Assembly (NCBI GenBank): GCA_011051425.1
Contig: DRLF01000455.1
Coordinates: 1 to 5,491 of the forward strand
Source of the DNA: Thiolapillus brandeum
GTDB lineage: Bacteria; Pseudomonadota; Gammaproteobacteria; Chromatiales; Chromatiaceae
Direction: 5' to 3'
Length of the DNA: 5,491 nucleotides
A model generated the notes under the pieces. It searched no databases. It saw nothing but the letters and a program-made list of their open reading frames with translations, and was not told where the DNA came from. Shown here one piece after another: positions 1-5,491 of the stretch. A program made the position numbers and the translations under genes. Position 1 is the first letter of the stretch. Each line of letters begins with the position of its first letter.

Positions 1-594
1 AACTTCATCACGGACAAATTCCGCAGTGATATTTTCCGGCAGATGTGCGCCAAAGCTCATTCCCGGATGCTGGTGGCGTAAAACCTCGCTACGGATGCGC
101 TCGCGGCCCATATTCTCGCGGATGGCGATGAATTCCATTTCCGGCGTGATGATGCCCTGGCGGGCGTAGTGCATCTGGGTGACGTTGGCGCCGGCTTTGG
201 CCCGCCGCGGGGTGCGGATGTGCTCGAAGCGCAGGTGGGCCAGATCCGGATCACTCTGGCGATCCTGGCCGAACTCGGAGGTGGGACCATCGAGCTTTTC
301 CGTGTCACCCCGGGCCTCTATCCAGGCTTCACGCAGGGGGTGCAGGCCTTTCAGCAGGTCTATGGTGGCATTTGGGTCCGTGTACGGGCCGGATGTGTCA
401 TAGACGTAGATGGGAGGATTTTCTTCGTCGCCATCAAAGGCATGCGTTACGTCCTGGGAGATTTCCCGCATGGGCACACTCACCCCGGGCTGGCTGCCTT
501 CCACATAGATCTTGCGGGCATTGGGAAAGGGCCCGGTCACATCCTCGGACAGACGGGTGGTCTGGTTGACGAAATCTTCGGGAATCGCGCTCAT
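1..594 (-). CDS. thiC: Phosphomethylpyrimidine synthase ThiC, N-terminal part (truncated by window edge)
   Basis: ThiC is a radical-SAM enzyme that rearranges aminoimidazole ribotide into HMP phosphate, the pyrimidine half of thiamine, in the cytoplasm. The 198 residues present read without interruption from the ATG at 594 to base 1. They match the ThiC N-terminal region: an opening [17 protein letters not shown], then [10 protein letters not shown] near residue 35, YDTSGPYTD near 75, and the very conserved block [20 protein letters not shown] near 145-165. The family is usually a little over 600 residues, so the barrel and the C-terminal Cys cluster that binds the iron-sulfur centre lie outside the window. 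The start is supported by a GGAG at 601-604, six bases upstream of the ATG. A TPP riboswitch in the leader independently confirms the identity. Nothing in the visible part looks damaged. Confidence 0.97.
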   Translation of the reverse strand, partial: MSAIPEDFVNQTTRLSEDVTGPFPNARKIYVEGSQPGVSVPMREISQDVTHAFDGDEENPPIYVYDTSGPYTDPNATIDLLKGLHPLREAWIEARGDTEKLDGPTSEFGQDRQSDPDLAHLRFEHIRTPRRAKAGANVTQMHYARQGIITPEMEFIAIRENMGRERIRSEVLRHQHPGMSFGAHLPENITAEFVRDEV

Positions 595-635
595 GATGTT
601 CTCCAGTTTTGTCAGGGGAGCAGGCGCTTGATAAT

Positions 636-784
636 CGCAGCTTCCCTCTACGCCGGTATTATCCGGATCAGGTTCGAAGGGTGTTTCTCAGCCTTGGAAA
701 TCTCCGATCAAGTCTGGACGAAGCAGATTGCGTCTGGCGGGTTCAGGACTTATTCGGAGGTTCCCTTGCGGCACCCCCAGCTAT
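636..784 (-). promoter_or_regulatory. TPP (THI-box) riboswitch in the thiC leader
   Basis: On the minus strand the conserved aptamer blocks occur in the right order. GGGGGTGCC lies at 770-778, CTGAGA at 686-691, the CACCCTTCGAACCTGATC region at about 666-683, the CCGG-ATAATA-CCGG hairpin at 653-666, and GTAGAGGGAAGC at 639-650. Closing stem P1 is AGCT (779-782) with AGCT (639-642); P2 is GGGTG with CACCC. The P3 arm is long: about 12 bp with one mismatch joins 754-765 to 696-707, and an inner AAGTC/GACTT stem sits above it. TPP binding normally lowers thiamine gene expression. No U-tract terminator follows. Instead a CTCC at 617-620 can pair with the GGAG at 601-604, so control by hiding the ribosome site is the likelier mechanism (inference). 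Confidence 0.96.
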
Positions 785-791
785 GCCGGTG

Positions 792-797
792 ATTGTA
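792..797 (-). promoter_or_regulatory. Candidate extended -10 promoter for thiC
   Basis: The minus strand reads TGCTACAAT, an extended -10 element (TGn plus TACAAT, one mismatch from TATAAT). A start about seven bases downstream falls near 785, directly at the 5' end of the riboswitch. No convincing -35 hexamer is present, which is common for extended -10 promoters. It lies in the 34-bp gap after the preceding gene's stop. Confidence 0.5.
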
Positions 798-818
798 GCA
801 GTAATTCGCAGGACAGGC

Positions 819-1238
819 TCAGGGCACATCCACCATCACCCCAGGGCTGCCTGCAATGGCGAAAGGGCGGCCCTTATCGATCAAATCCACCAATCCACCC
901 AACAGGGCATCCGTATATTCTCCACCCACCTCGAAAAAACCTTCGAGAATGCGTTTGCCGGGAAATTCCGCACCGGATTCTGTCCTGAATCCCAGGGTGA
1001 CACCACCCGTTGCCTGCATCTCCACGGTCAATACGAACCGAAACCCGCCATCCAGAGCCACTTTGCCCTTGCGCCCGATGCGCATTTCCCGCAAGCGGGC
1101 AACCATTTCATCTTCCGCCGCAAAATAGATGTCATCCCAGCTTATGCCGCAGCCCGCATAATCGAGATCCACGATGAAATGCGGCCGGGTAGTCAGTTCG
1201 GGCCACAATTCCCGGCTTATGCGCAGGCTATGGATCAT
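819..1238 (-). CDS. Hypothetical protein, 139 residues, last gene of the peptidase-ABC cluster
   Basis: I do not recognise this gene with confidence. It is a soluble, acidic, 139-residue protein with no signal peptide, membrane segment or catalytic motif that I can name. It opens MIHSLRISRELWPEL and later reads FAAEDEMVARLREM (about residues 40-53), a beta-like stretch FRFVLTVEMQ (about 68-77), then FFEVGGEYTDALLGGLVDLI (about 102-121). The alternation of an acidic helix, short beta strands and a G-E-Y-x-D-x-L helix faintly recalls WapI/DUF6228-like small proteins, but that is a weak impression. The ATG at 1238 is chosen over an in-frame TTG at 1247 because a GAG-type ribosome site precedes it. 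That places it 5 bp after the permease stop, so it is probably co-translated with the exporter. Codon use resembles its neighbours. Confidence 0.8.
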   Translation of the reverse strand: MIHSLRISRELWPELTTRPHFIVDLDYAGCGISWDDIYFAAEDEMVARLREMRIGRKGKVALDGGFRFVLTVEMQATGGVTLGFRTESGAEFPGKRILEGFFEVGGEYTDALLGGLVDLIDKGRPFAIAGSPGVMVDVP

Positions 1239-1243
1239 GGTTC

Positions 1244-2404
1244 TCAAAAGATGAAATCCGGCTTACGGTACAGACGTCCTGCCAGAGCTGCCAAAAGACC
1301 ACCCGCCAGCAGGGCACCCGCAGAAGGCAGCAACCACTGCGCCAGGCTCAATGGCTCCCCGCGCAGCACCTCGTTGATCAGGTAGTTATGCGACCAGATG
1401 GGCAGCAGCAGTTCCAGGTCCTGCACCTTGCTTTGCAGCATCATCTGGATCATGGACGGTGTGAGGGCCGCCAGCACCAGCAGGCCGAGGTAGGTCTGGG
1501 CTTCTTTGACGGTACGCGCGAAGGCGCCGACGAAACTCATCAGCGCGGCGAAGAAAAAGGCCAGGGGCGACAGGAAAAGCAGCAGCACCGGGATGGACAG
1601 CAGACTGAAGGTGATGCCGGTATCCCCGAGATCGATCATGCGGGTCCCTGCGGCAAATCCGAGGAGTGACAGGCTCAGCACCGCCAGGCTGATAAGCACA
1701 TTGGTGGCCAGCTTGCCGATCATGAACTGTTCGGGCGCAACAGGGTTGGCCATGAGGGGCTCCAGGGACTGGCGCTCCCGCTCACCGGCGGTCAGATCCG
1801 CCGCCACCACCATGGCCGCCTGCATGATGCCGATGATCAGCAGGTAAGGCAGAAAAGCGAGCAGCTGCGCATCGGAACCCTTTTTGGAAAGATCCCGGTC
1901 GTGGAGCACCATGACCTGGGTGATGGACGGATCGACCCCGCGCAGGCTCAGGCGCAGGTTGCCCAGGTTGGCAGAATAGTTCTCGATGGCGGTTTCGATG
2001 CGCCTCCTGACAATGCGGGTCTTGCTGCGGGAATGATCGGACAGCAGGGTCAGCTGCGCGGGCTTCCCGTCACGCAGCTGCCGGGGAAAGGCCGGGTCGA
2101 TCACCAGCACTGCATCCACCTCCTGGGCACGCACGGCAGCTTGAGGGTCAGCCAAGGCAGCCACCACGCTTATCCTGCTGGAAGCCAGGTAATCCAGCAG
2201 CACGGGGGCGTACTCCGCACCCTGTACCGGCAGCTCGATGGTCTTTTCCGCTTCGTCACTGATCATCTTCACCGCCAGCAGCATCAGGCCCATGGCCAAT
2301 ACCGGCCCCAGCAGGGCGCCCAGCACCAGGATGTTGACCATGGTGCGCCGGTCGCGGAACAGGTCTTTCAGTTCCTTGCGGAAAACGATAATCCAGGGTT
2401 TCAC
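1244..2404 (-). CDS. natB: ABC-2 type (NatB-like) exporter permease
   Basis: This is the membrane subunit of an ABC exporter and should pair with the ATPase encoded just upstream. The 386 residues start with a cytoplasmic amphipathic segment FRKELKDLFRDRRT (8-21), typical of NatB and related ABC-2 permeases. A first membrane helix follows at about 22-46, then a large extracytoplasmic domain at about 50-180. Four or five more hydrophobic segments follow (about 181-202, 228-250, 262-292, 305-325 and 360-377). The family hallmark TAGERERQSLEPLM sits at 205-218 after the second helix. The start is GTG (2402-2404), set by the conserved N-terminus and a GGGGAGAGGG stretch 5-14 bases upstream. That stretch belongs to an intergenic repeat. 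Family members include the Bacillus sodium exporter, but the substrate here is not shown by sequence, so the symbol is by similarity only. Confidence 0.88.
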   Translation of the reverse strand: MKPWIIVFRKELKDLFRDRRTMVNILVLGALLGPVLAMGLMLLAVKMISDEAEKTIELPVQGAEYAPVLLDYLASSRISVVAALADPQAAVRAQEVDAVLVIDPAFPRQLRDGKPAQLTLLSDHSRSKTRIVRRRIETAIENYSANLGNLRLSLRGVDPSITQVMVLHDRDLSKKGSDAQLLAFLPYLLIIGIMQAAMVVAADLTAGERERQSLEPLMANPVAPEQFMIGKLATNVLISLAVLSLSLLGFAAGTRMIDLGDTGITFSLLSIPVLLLFLSPLAFFFAALMSFVGAFARTVKEAQTYLGLLVLAALTPSMIQMMLQSKVQDLELLLPIWSHNYLINEVLRGEPLSLAQWLLPSAGALLAGGLLAALAGRLYRKPDFIF

Positions 2405-2407
2405 TTT

Positions 2408-2444
2408 ACCCTCTCCCCAACCCCTCTCCCTGAGGGAGAGGGGC
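2408..2444 (+). repeat. Palindromic intergenic repeat, copy A (plus orientation)
   Basis: This copy contains a perfect 10-bp inverted repeat (2421-2430 with 2434-2443, 3-base loop) preceded by the tract CCCTCTCCCC (2409-2418). Copies B and C are the same element in the opposite orientation. On the minus-strand transcript the tract becomes GGGGAGAGGG and supplies the ribosome binding site of the downstream permease gene. Repeats of this look are common between genes in many proteobacteria. Confidence 0.85.
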
Positions 2445-2468
2445 TATTGTGGTGATTTGCAGCACGTG

Positions 2469-2509
2469 TTCTCCCCTCAACCTTTGGGAAAGGGACCGAG
2501 GGTGAGGGC
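2469..2509 (-). repeat. Palindromic intergenic repeat, copy B (degenerate)
   Basis: It aligns base by base with copy C on the minus strand: CCCTCACCCtCGGtCCCTt and so on, ending GAGGGGAGA. The internal palindrome has decayed, with several mismatches between its arms, so it no longer forms a strong hairpin on its own. It lies in the same orientation as copy C, about 25 bp away. Confidence 0.75.
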
Positions 2510-2534
2510 CTGCTGCGGTATTTTGCCGCGCACG

Positions 2535-2575
2535 ATCTCCCCTCGCCCTCTGGGAGAGGGGCCGGGGGTGAGGGT
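2535..2575 (-). repeat. Palindromic intergenic repeat, copy C
   Basis: On the minus strand it reads ACCCTCACCCCCGG, then an inverted repeat CCCCTCTCCC / GGGCGAGGGG with one mismatch around a 3-base AGA loop. It is inverted relative to copy A, so A and C can also pair with each other over a long range in the transcript. It begins 15 bp after the ATPase stop codon. It has no following U-tract, so it is not a standard intrinsic terminator. Confidence 0.82.
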
Positions 2576-2590
2576 AAAAGAGAGGGCAAT

Positions 2591-3325
2591 TCATGCCATG
2601 ATCCCCTCATCCGATCCAATAAGCGCCACGAAGGCATCTTCGATATTGTCCTTACCCGCCTGCCGCATCAGTGCCTCAGGCGTGCCAACGGCCTTGATTA
2701 CGCCAGCGGCGATCACCACCACTTCATCACACAGAGCAGTCACTTCCTGCATGATATGGGTGGACAGGAGTATGGCCTTGCCCTGTTCCTTCTGGCGCAG
2801 CAGGTAACGGCGCAGGGCGCGGTTGCTCATCACATCAAGGCCATTGCCCGGCTCATCCAGCAGCAGGTTCTGCGGATTACCCACGAACGCCCGGGCGATG
2901 GCGACCTTGGCCCGCTGCCCCTGAGAAAAACCCTTGCAGGGGCGTTCGAGAAAATCCTGCATTTCCAGTTCCTGCGCCAGCGCGTCGATGCGCCGCGCCA
3001 GCGCCTTGCCGGAAATGCCCTGCAGTTCACCGAAATAGGCGATGTTCTCCCGCGCCGTCAGCCTTGGGTACAGCCCCCGGGCGTCCGGCACCACGCCCAT
3101 CGCCGCCTTGGCAGGCAGCGATTGCGACCAGGCATCCATACCATCCACCAGCACTTTTCCGGAATCCGGCTGCAGCAGCGCATAGAGCATACGCAAGGTC
3201 GTGGTCTTGCCCGAACCGTTGGGGCCTAGCAAGCCGGTGATACAGCCATCGGCGATCTCGAAACTTACCCCGTCCACAGCCTTCACCGCGCCGAAGTGTT
3301 TCTGCAGCTTTTGTACCAGAATCAT
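2591..3325 (-). CDS. natA: ABC transporter ATP-binding protein (NatA-like)
   Basis: This cytoplasmic ATPase of 244 residues should power the permease encoded downstream. The nucleotide-binding motifs are in order: Walker A GPNGSGKT (34-41), LYPRLTARENI (85-95) in the region after the Q-loop, ABC signature FSQGQ (133-137), Walker B NLLLDEP (153-159), D-loop GLD (162-164) and H-switch STH with His190. The GLYPRLTARENI block and overall length fit the NatA group. Three positions differ from the usual consensus: Asp81 sits where most ABC proteins have the Q-loop Gln, the signature is SQGQ rather than SGGQ, and Gly160 follows DEP where Thr is usual. The ATG at 3325 is chosen because the ABC fold starts there (MILVQKLQKHFG) and it overlaps the upstream stop as ATGA. 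The reading frame stays open to 3817, but that extension is a shadow of the peptidase gene. A 186-bp repeat-filled gap separates it from the permease. Confidence 0.93.
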   Translation of the reverse strand: MILVQKLQKHFGAVKAVDGVSFEIADGCITGLLGPNGSGKTTTLRMLYALLQPDSGKVLVDGMDAWSQSLPAKAAMGVVPDARGLYPRLTARENIAYFGELQGISGKALARRIDALAQELEMQDFLERPCKGFSQGQRAKVAIARAFVGNPQNLLLDEPGNGLDVMSNRALRRYLLRQKEQGKAILLSTHIMQEVTALCDEVVVIAAGVIKAVGTPEALMRQAGKDNIEDAFVALIGSDEGIMA

Positions 3326-4776
3326 GCGCCTGGCCCCATGTTGTCGATGAAAAAAGGCAGGCGGGGCGTATCCTGCACACAGGCGGCCTTCTCCTGATCC
3401 AGGGCCAGCCTGTCCAGAAAATCCTCTATCAGCTCCGGCACGCAGCCCCGGGGGGAAACATTGTGTCCCTGCCCCGGCACCACCAGATGGCTGCCATGGC
3501 TGAACTGCTTCAGCGCCATCTCGCCATAGCCTATGGGCGTGACCGGGTCCAGCTCGCCTGACAGCAGCAAGGCGGGAACATCGGAACTCAAGGGCCGGTG
3601 AACATCGGCATAGCTCTCCCCCCGGGGCCATTGGCTGCAGATCACCCGCAGCTGGCGGCTCATCCGGCCCAATACCCGGTTGTCGCCGTCGCCGGTATCG
3701 GCTTCGCCATAGTAGGGCACGTCTTCGCTGCAGACCACACTGTTGTGCATACCCAGGGCAATTTCTTTTTCCAGGCGGTCTGCGAACCGCAAAGCCTGGA
3801 TGACCAGGCCATCCCATTCCCCCTGGGCCGCCTGGTGTATGAGTAGCGGCAGCAGGGCGCGGGTCTCGCTGGCATAGCTGAGCAGGCGTACCGCTGCATC
3901 CGCACCCTGCTGGCGAGAGACCTCCAGGTCCAGCACCTTGCCCGTGCGCGGATGCGCCAGATGAAACTCCCGTTTGTCACTGATGGGCTGCCGAAGGTAG
4001 CGCGCCCATTCCTGCTCCAGTCCGGCAAAGGCCTTGGCGCAGGAACTGTCCCCCTCACAGTACATGAACAGCTTCTGCAGAGAGGCCGCCAGATTGTCGG
4101 CATACTCCGGCCCCAGAATCACCTGGGGCGGCATAACGCCATCGATCACGATACTGCGCACCCTGTCCGGGTACTCCCGCAATACCAGATGCGCCACGCG
4201 AGTACCATAGGACACTCCCATGACATTGATCCGCTCATAGCCCAGCCTGCGGCGCACAAAGTCCACATCCTGCACCGCCTGGCGGGACGTGAACCAGCGT
4301 ACATCCACGGTCTGTTTTTCCAGGCACCGCGCCATCTCCTGGCGCAGTTGCTCATCATCCGCTCCCAGTTCCAACCTGGCCTCGTCCCTGGGACAGGTCA
4401 GGGGAGTGGACTGCCCCGTTCCCCGCTGGTCGATGAGCACGATATCCCGATGGGCAATGAGTTTGCGGAACACCGGCCACATGAGCACAGCGGAATCCAC
4501 CGCCGACTGGCCGGGACCGCCGGCAAAGAAAAACAGGGGATCGGGCATGGGTGCATTGCCGCTGGCCGGAATCACCGCCACGTGCAGGTCTATTTTTTTG
4601 CCTCCGGGCTGTTCATAATTCAGGGGCACCCTGAAATCATGGCAGCGGGCGTTCACCACCCTGGACAGGCGGGGATGGGTAAGCCCGCAGTCCACGGTCT
4701 GGCCCGCCCACGCAGATGAACCGGCGAGCAGCCACAGAACAACCAGCCGTAAAACGATGTTGTTGCCAAATCCCAT
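3322..4776 (-). CDS. Secreted alpha/beta-hydrolase peptidase, TAP-like (S33-type)
   Basis: This is a predicted exported serine hydrolase of 484 residues, resembling the tripeptidyl/proline aminopeptidase group with a TAP-like C-terminal domain. Residues 1-24 form a signal peptide: short n-region, hydrophobic VLRLVVLWLLAG, and SSAWA before the likely cleavage site. No lipobox Cys is seen. The oxyanion region AGGPGQS is at 85-91 and DQRGTGQS at 116-123. The nucleophile elbow is GVSYGT with Ser189; the acid is Asp410 in GELDPVTP and the base is His438 in GQGHN. All three catalytic residues are present. Cysteines at 30, 45, 128, 151, 445 and 466, among others, suit an extracytoplasmic protein. 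The ATG at 4776 is the only start that gives a signal peptide; the frame stays open further upstream without coding character. No clear Shine-Dalgarno precedes it. It is the first gene of the cluster and overlaps the ATPase start by 4 bp. Peptide specificity is not readable. Confidence 0.9.
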   Translation of the reverse strand: MGFGNNIVLRLVVLWLLAGSSAWAGQTVDCGLTHPRLSRVVNARCHDFRVPLNYEQPGGKKIDLHVAVIPASGNAPMPDPLFFFAGGPGQSAVDSAVLMWPVFRKLIAHRDIVLIDQRGTGQSTPLTCPRDEARLELGADDEQLRQEMARCLEKQTVDVRWFTSRQAVQDVDFVRRRLGYERINVMGVSYGTRVAHLVLREYPDRVRSIVIDGVMPPQVILGPEYADNLAASLQKLFMYCEGDSSCAKAFAGLEQEWARYLRQPISDKREFHLAHPRTGKVLDLEVSRQQGADAAVRLLSYASETRALLPLLIHQAAQGEWDGLVIQALRFADRLEKEIALGMHNSVVCSEDVPYYGEADTGDGDNRVLGRMSRQLRVICSQWPRGESYADVHRPLSSDVPALLLSGELDPVTPIGYGEMALKQFSHGSHLVVPGQGHNVSPRGCVPELIEDFLDRLALDQEKAACVQDTPRLPFFIDNMGPGA

Positions 4777-4785
4777 GACCGGGAA

Positions 4786-4794
4786 TGCTACTAT
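4786..4794 (+). promoter_or_regulatory. Candidate extended -10 promoter for the DUF4342-HhH pair
   Basis: The plus strand reads TGCTACTAT, an extended -10 pattern lying 60 bases before the DUF4342 start codon. No well-placed -35 hexamer is visible (TTGCCA is present but about 20 bases away). The overlapping minus strand carries TATAGT (4790-4795), which could serve the peptidase gene in the other direction; its spacing would leave only about seven bases before the peptidase ATG. Confidence 0.3.
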
Positions 4795-4854
4795 ATTCTG
4801 AACGACATCATCGCCTTTCCACCTGTTATGGCAGAAGCAACGGAGAATCCGACA

Positions 4855-5163
4855 ATGAACGACAGCCCGGAAAACAAGGACACCGACTGGAAAGAAGAAA
4901 TCTTCATCGCAGGAAACGAGCTGGTGGACCGTATCAAGGAGCTGGTCGCCGAAGGCAACGTGCGGCGGCTGATCATCCGCAAACCCGATGGTGAAAGCCT
5001 GCTGGAGATCCCTCTCACTGCGGGGGTTGCCGTCGGAGGTGCGGTAACCATCATTGCACCGGTACTTGCCGCCCTGGGCGCGCTGGCGGCACTGATAAAG
5101 GACTTCAAGCTGGAAGTGGTTCGCACCGACCCAGCCGAATCCGATGAAGAAAAACACCCCTGA
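4855..5163 (+). CDS. DUF4342 domain protein
   Basis: This small protein of 102 residues has the DUF4342 pattern. An acidic N-terminus is followed by IFIAGNELVDRIKELVAEGN (16-35), then RRLIIRKPDGESLLEIPL (37-54). A glycine/alanine-rich hydrophobic stretch (55-81) could be membrane-associated and contains IIAPVLAALGALAALI. It ends with a strand-like FKLEVVR and an acidic tail. The function of the family is not known to me. The ATG at 4855 is chosen because GGAG at 4842-4845 sits nine bases upstream. An in-frame ATG at 4828 would add nine residues but has no ribosome site. It is transcribed away from the peptidase and overlaps the next gene by 20 bp, which suggests co-expression. Confidence 0.9.
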   Translation: MNDSPENKDTDWKEEIFIAGNELVDRIKELVAEGNVRRLIIRKPDGESLLEIPLTAGVAVGGAVTIIAPVLAALGALAALIKDFKLEVVRTDPAESDEEKHP

Positions 5164-5437
5164 CAATCCGGCGGATGCCGTTCTGCTCGAACAGCTGCCC
5201 GGCATCGGCCCGGCCATGGCTGCAGACCTGCGCCTTCTGGGCATCATCCAGCCGGACCAACTCACTGGCCAGAATGCCTACAGCCTCTACGACAGTCTGT
5301 GTGAAAAGACCGGCGCACGACACGATCCCTGCGTCATCGATGTCTTTCTCGGCGCCATTCACTACATGAACACGGGCGAGGCCCTGCCCTGGTGGCAGTT
5401 CACTCCTGAGCGCAAACAAACACTGGACAAGCCCTGA
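5144..5437 (+). CDS. Helix-hairpin-helix protein, Cdd1/pathogenicity-locus family
   Basis: This 97-residue protein carries a helix-hairpin-helix motif, LLEQLPGIGPAMAADLRLLG (14-33), with the hallmark LPGIG at 18-22. It continues with the pattern of the Cdd1 family: QLTGQNAYSLYDSLCEKTG (39-57), DPCVIDVFLGAIHY (61-74) and a tryptophan-rich end PWWQFTPER (82-90). Such motifs often bind the DNA backbone without sequence specificity; the cellular role of Cdd1-like proteins is unclear to me. The name comes from a gene beside the Clostridioides toxin locus and says nothing about virulence here. The ATG at 5144 lies inside the DUF4342 gene, 20 bp before its stop, in another frame. Its ribosome site is weak, so translation may depend on coupling to the upstream gene. 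Confidence 0.88.
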   Translation: MKKNTPDNPADAVLLEQLPGIGPAMAADLRLLGIIQPDQLTGQNAYSLYDSLCEKTGARHDPCVIDVFLGAIHYMNTGEALPWWQFTPERKQTLDKP

Positions 5438-5470
5438 ACAGCTTCCCTTCCACCCTATTCCGGCACAAGC

Positions 5471-5489
5471 GCCCCTCTTTCACAGGGGC
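5471..5489 (+). terminator. Possible intrinsic terminator hairpin, cut by window edge
   Basis: GCCCCT (5471-5476) pairs perfectly with AGGGGC (5484-5489) around a 7-base loop, 33 bp after the HhH gene stop. The window ends two bases later, so the T-tract that would confirm a terminator cannot be seen. Confidence 0.4.
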
Positions 5490-5491
5490 TC

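Noticed and set aside
169..792. Plus-strand open frame of about 207 codons
   Set aside because: It runs antisense to thiC and through the riboswitch; its sequence has no recognisable domain, while the minus strand gives a perfect ThiC match.
609..1385. Plus-strand open frame of about 258 codons
   Set aside because: It crosses the riboswitch, the small hypothetical gene and the permease end on the opposite strand; it looks like a GC-rich shadow.
2408..2575. CRISPR array
   Set aside because: There are only three copies, in mixed orientation and with uneven spacing, and the copies are diverged; this fits REP-like repeats.
2535..2575. Intrinsic terminator after the ATPase gene
   Set aside because: The hairpin is GC-rich, but no U-tract follows on the minus strand and the permease is expected to be co-transcribed.
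2401..2637. Small minus-strand open frames across the natA-natB gap
   Set aside because: They translate the palindromic repeats into proline/serine/glycine-rich low-complexity sequence and overlap the ATPase end.
3326..3817. N-terminal extension of the ABC ATPase
   Set aside because: The extension lies in another frame of the peptidase gene and has no domain; the ABC fold begins at the ATG at 3325, which overlaps the upstream stop.
3952..4719. Plus-strand open frame of about 255 codons
   Set aside because: It is antisense to the peptidase gene, whose catalytic motifs are all intact on the minus strand.
4777..5265. N-terminal extension of the peptidase
   Set aside because: It would bury the signal peptide inside the protein and is antisense to the DUF4342 and HhH genes.

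Overview
The window comes from a GC-rich proteobacterium, most likely a gammaproteobacterium. The grounds are the style of ThiC and its TPP riboswitch, Nat-type ABC genes, a DUF4342/Cdd1 pair, and short GC-rich palindromic repeats of the type scattered between genes in that class. No gene here fixes the genus. All coding assignments come from reading motifs by eye; no database search was run.

Layout, left to right. (1) 1-594, minus strand: the N-terminal third of thiC (thiamine pyrimidine synthase), cut by the left edge of the window. (2) 595-797: thiC leader with a clear TPP (THI-box) riboswitch at about 636-784 and an extended -10 promoter just upstream. (3) 819-4776, minus strand: a four-gene cluster read right to left. 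It holds a secreted serine peptidase/hydrolase of the TAP-like alpha/beta-hydrolase group (4776-3322), an ABC ATPase (3325-2591), an ABC-2/NatB-type permease (2404-1244) and an unrecognised 139-residue protein (1238-819). The first two genes overlap by 4 bp (ATGA) and the last two are 5 bp apart, so this looks like one operon. The only real gap, 186 bp between ATPase and permease, is filled by three copies of a palindromic repeat, one of which carries the permease ribosome binding site. (4) 4777-4854: a short divergent intergenic region with possible back-to-back promoters. (5) 4855-5437, plus strand: two overlapping small genes, a DUF4342 protein and a helix-hairpin-helix protein of the Cdd1 (pathogenicity locus) type. 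(6) 5471-5489: a GC hairpin that may be their terminator, cut at the window edge.

How the parts relate. The ATPase and permease should form an exporter in the inner membrane. The peptidase has a signal peptide and would act outside the cytoplasm, so the cluster pairs an exporter with a periplasmic or secreted hydrolase plus a soluble protein of unknown role. The substrate cannot be read from the sequence. thiC has its own promoter and thiamine-diphosphate control, so it is probably a separate unit even though it lies in the same direction with no visible terminator before it. The most unusual signal is the repeat-borne ribosome binding site of the permease, which can form two mutually exclusive RNA hairpins.
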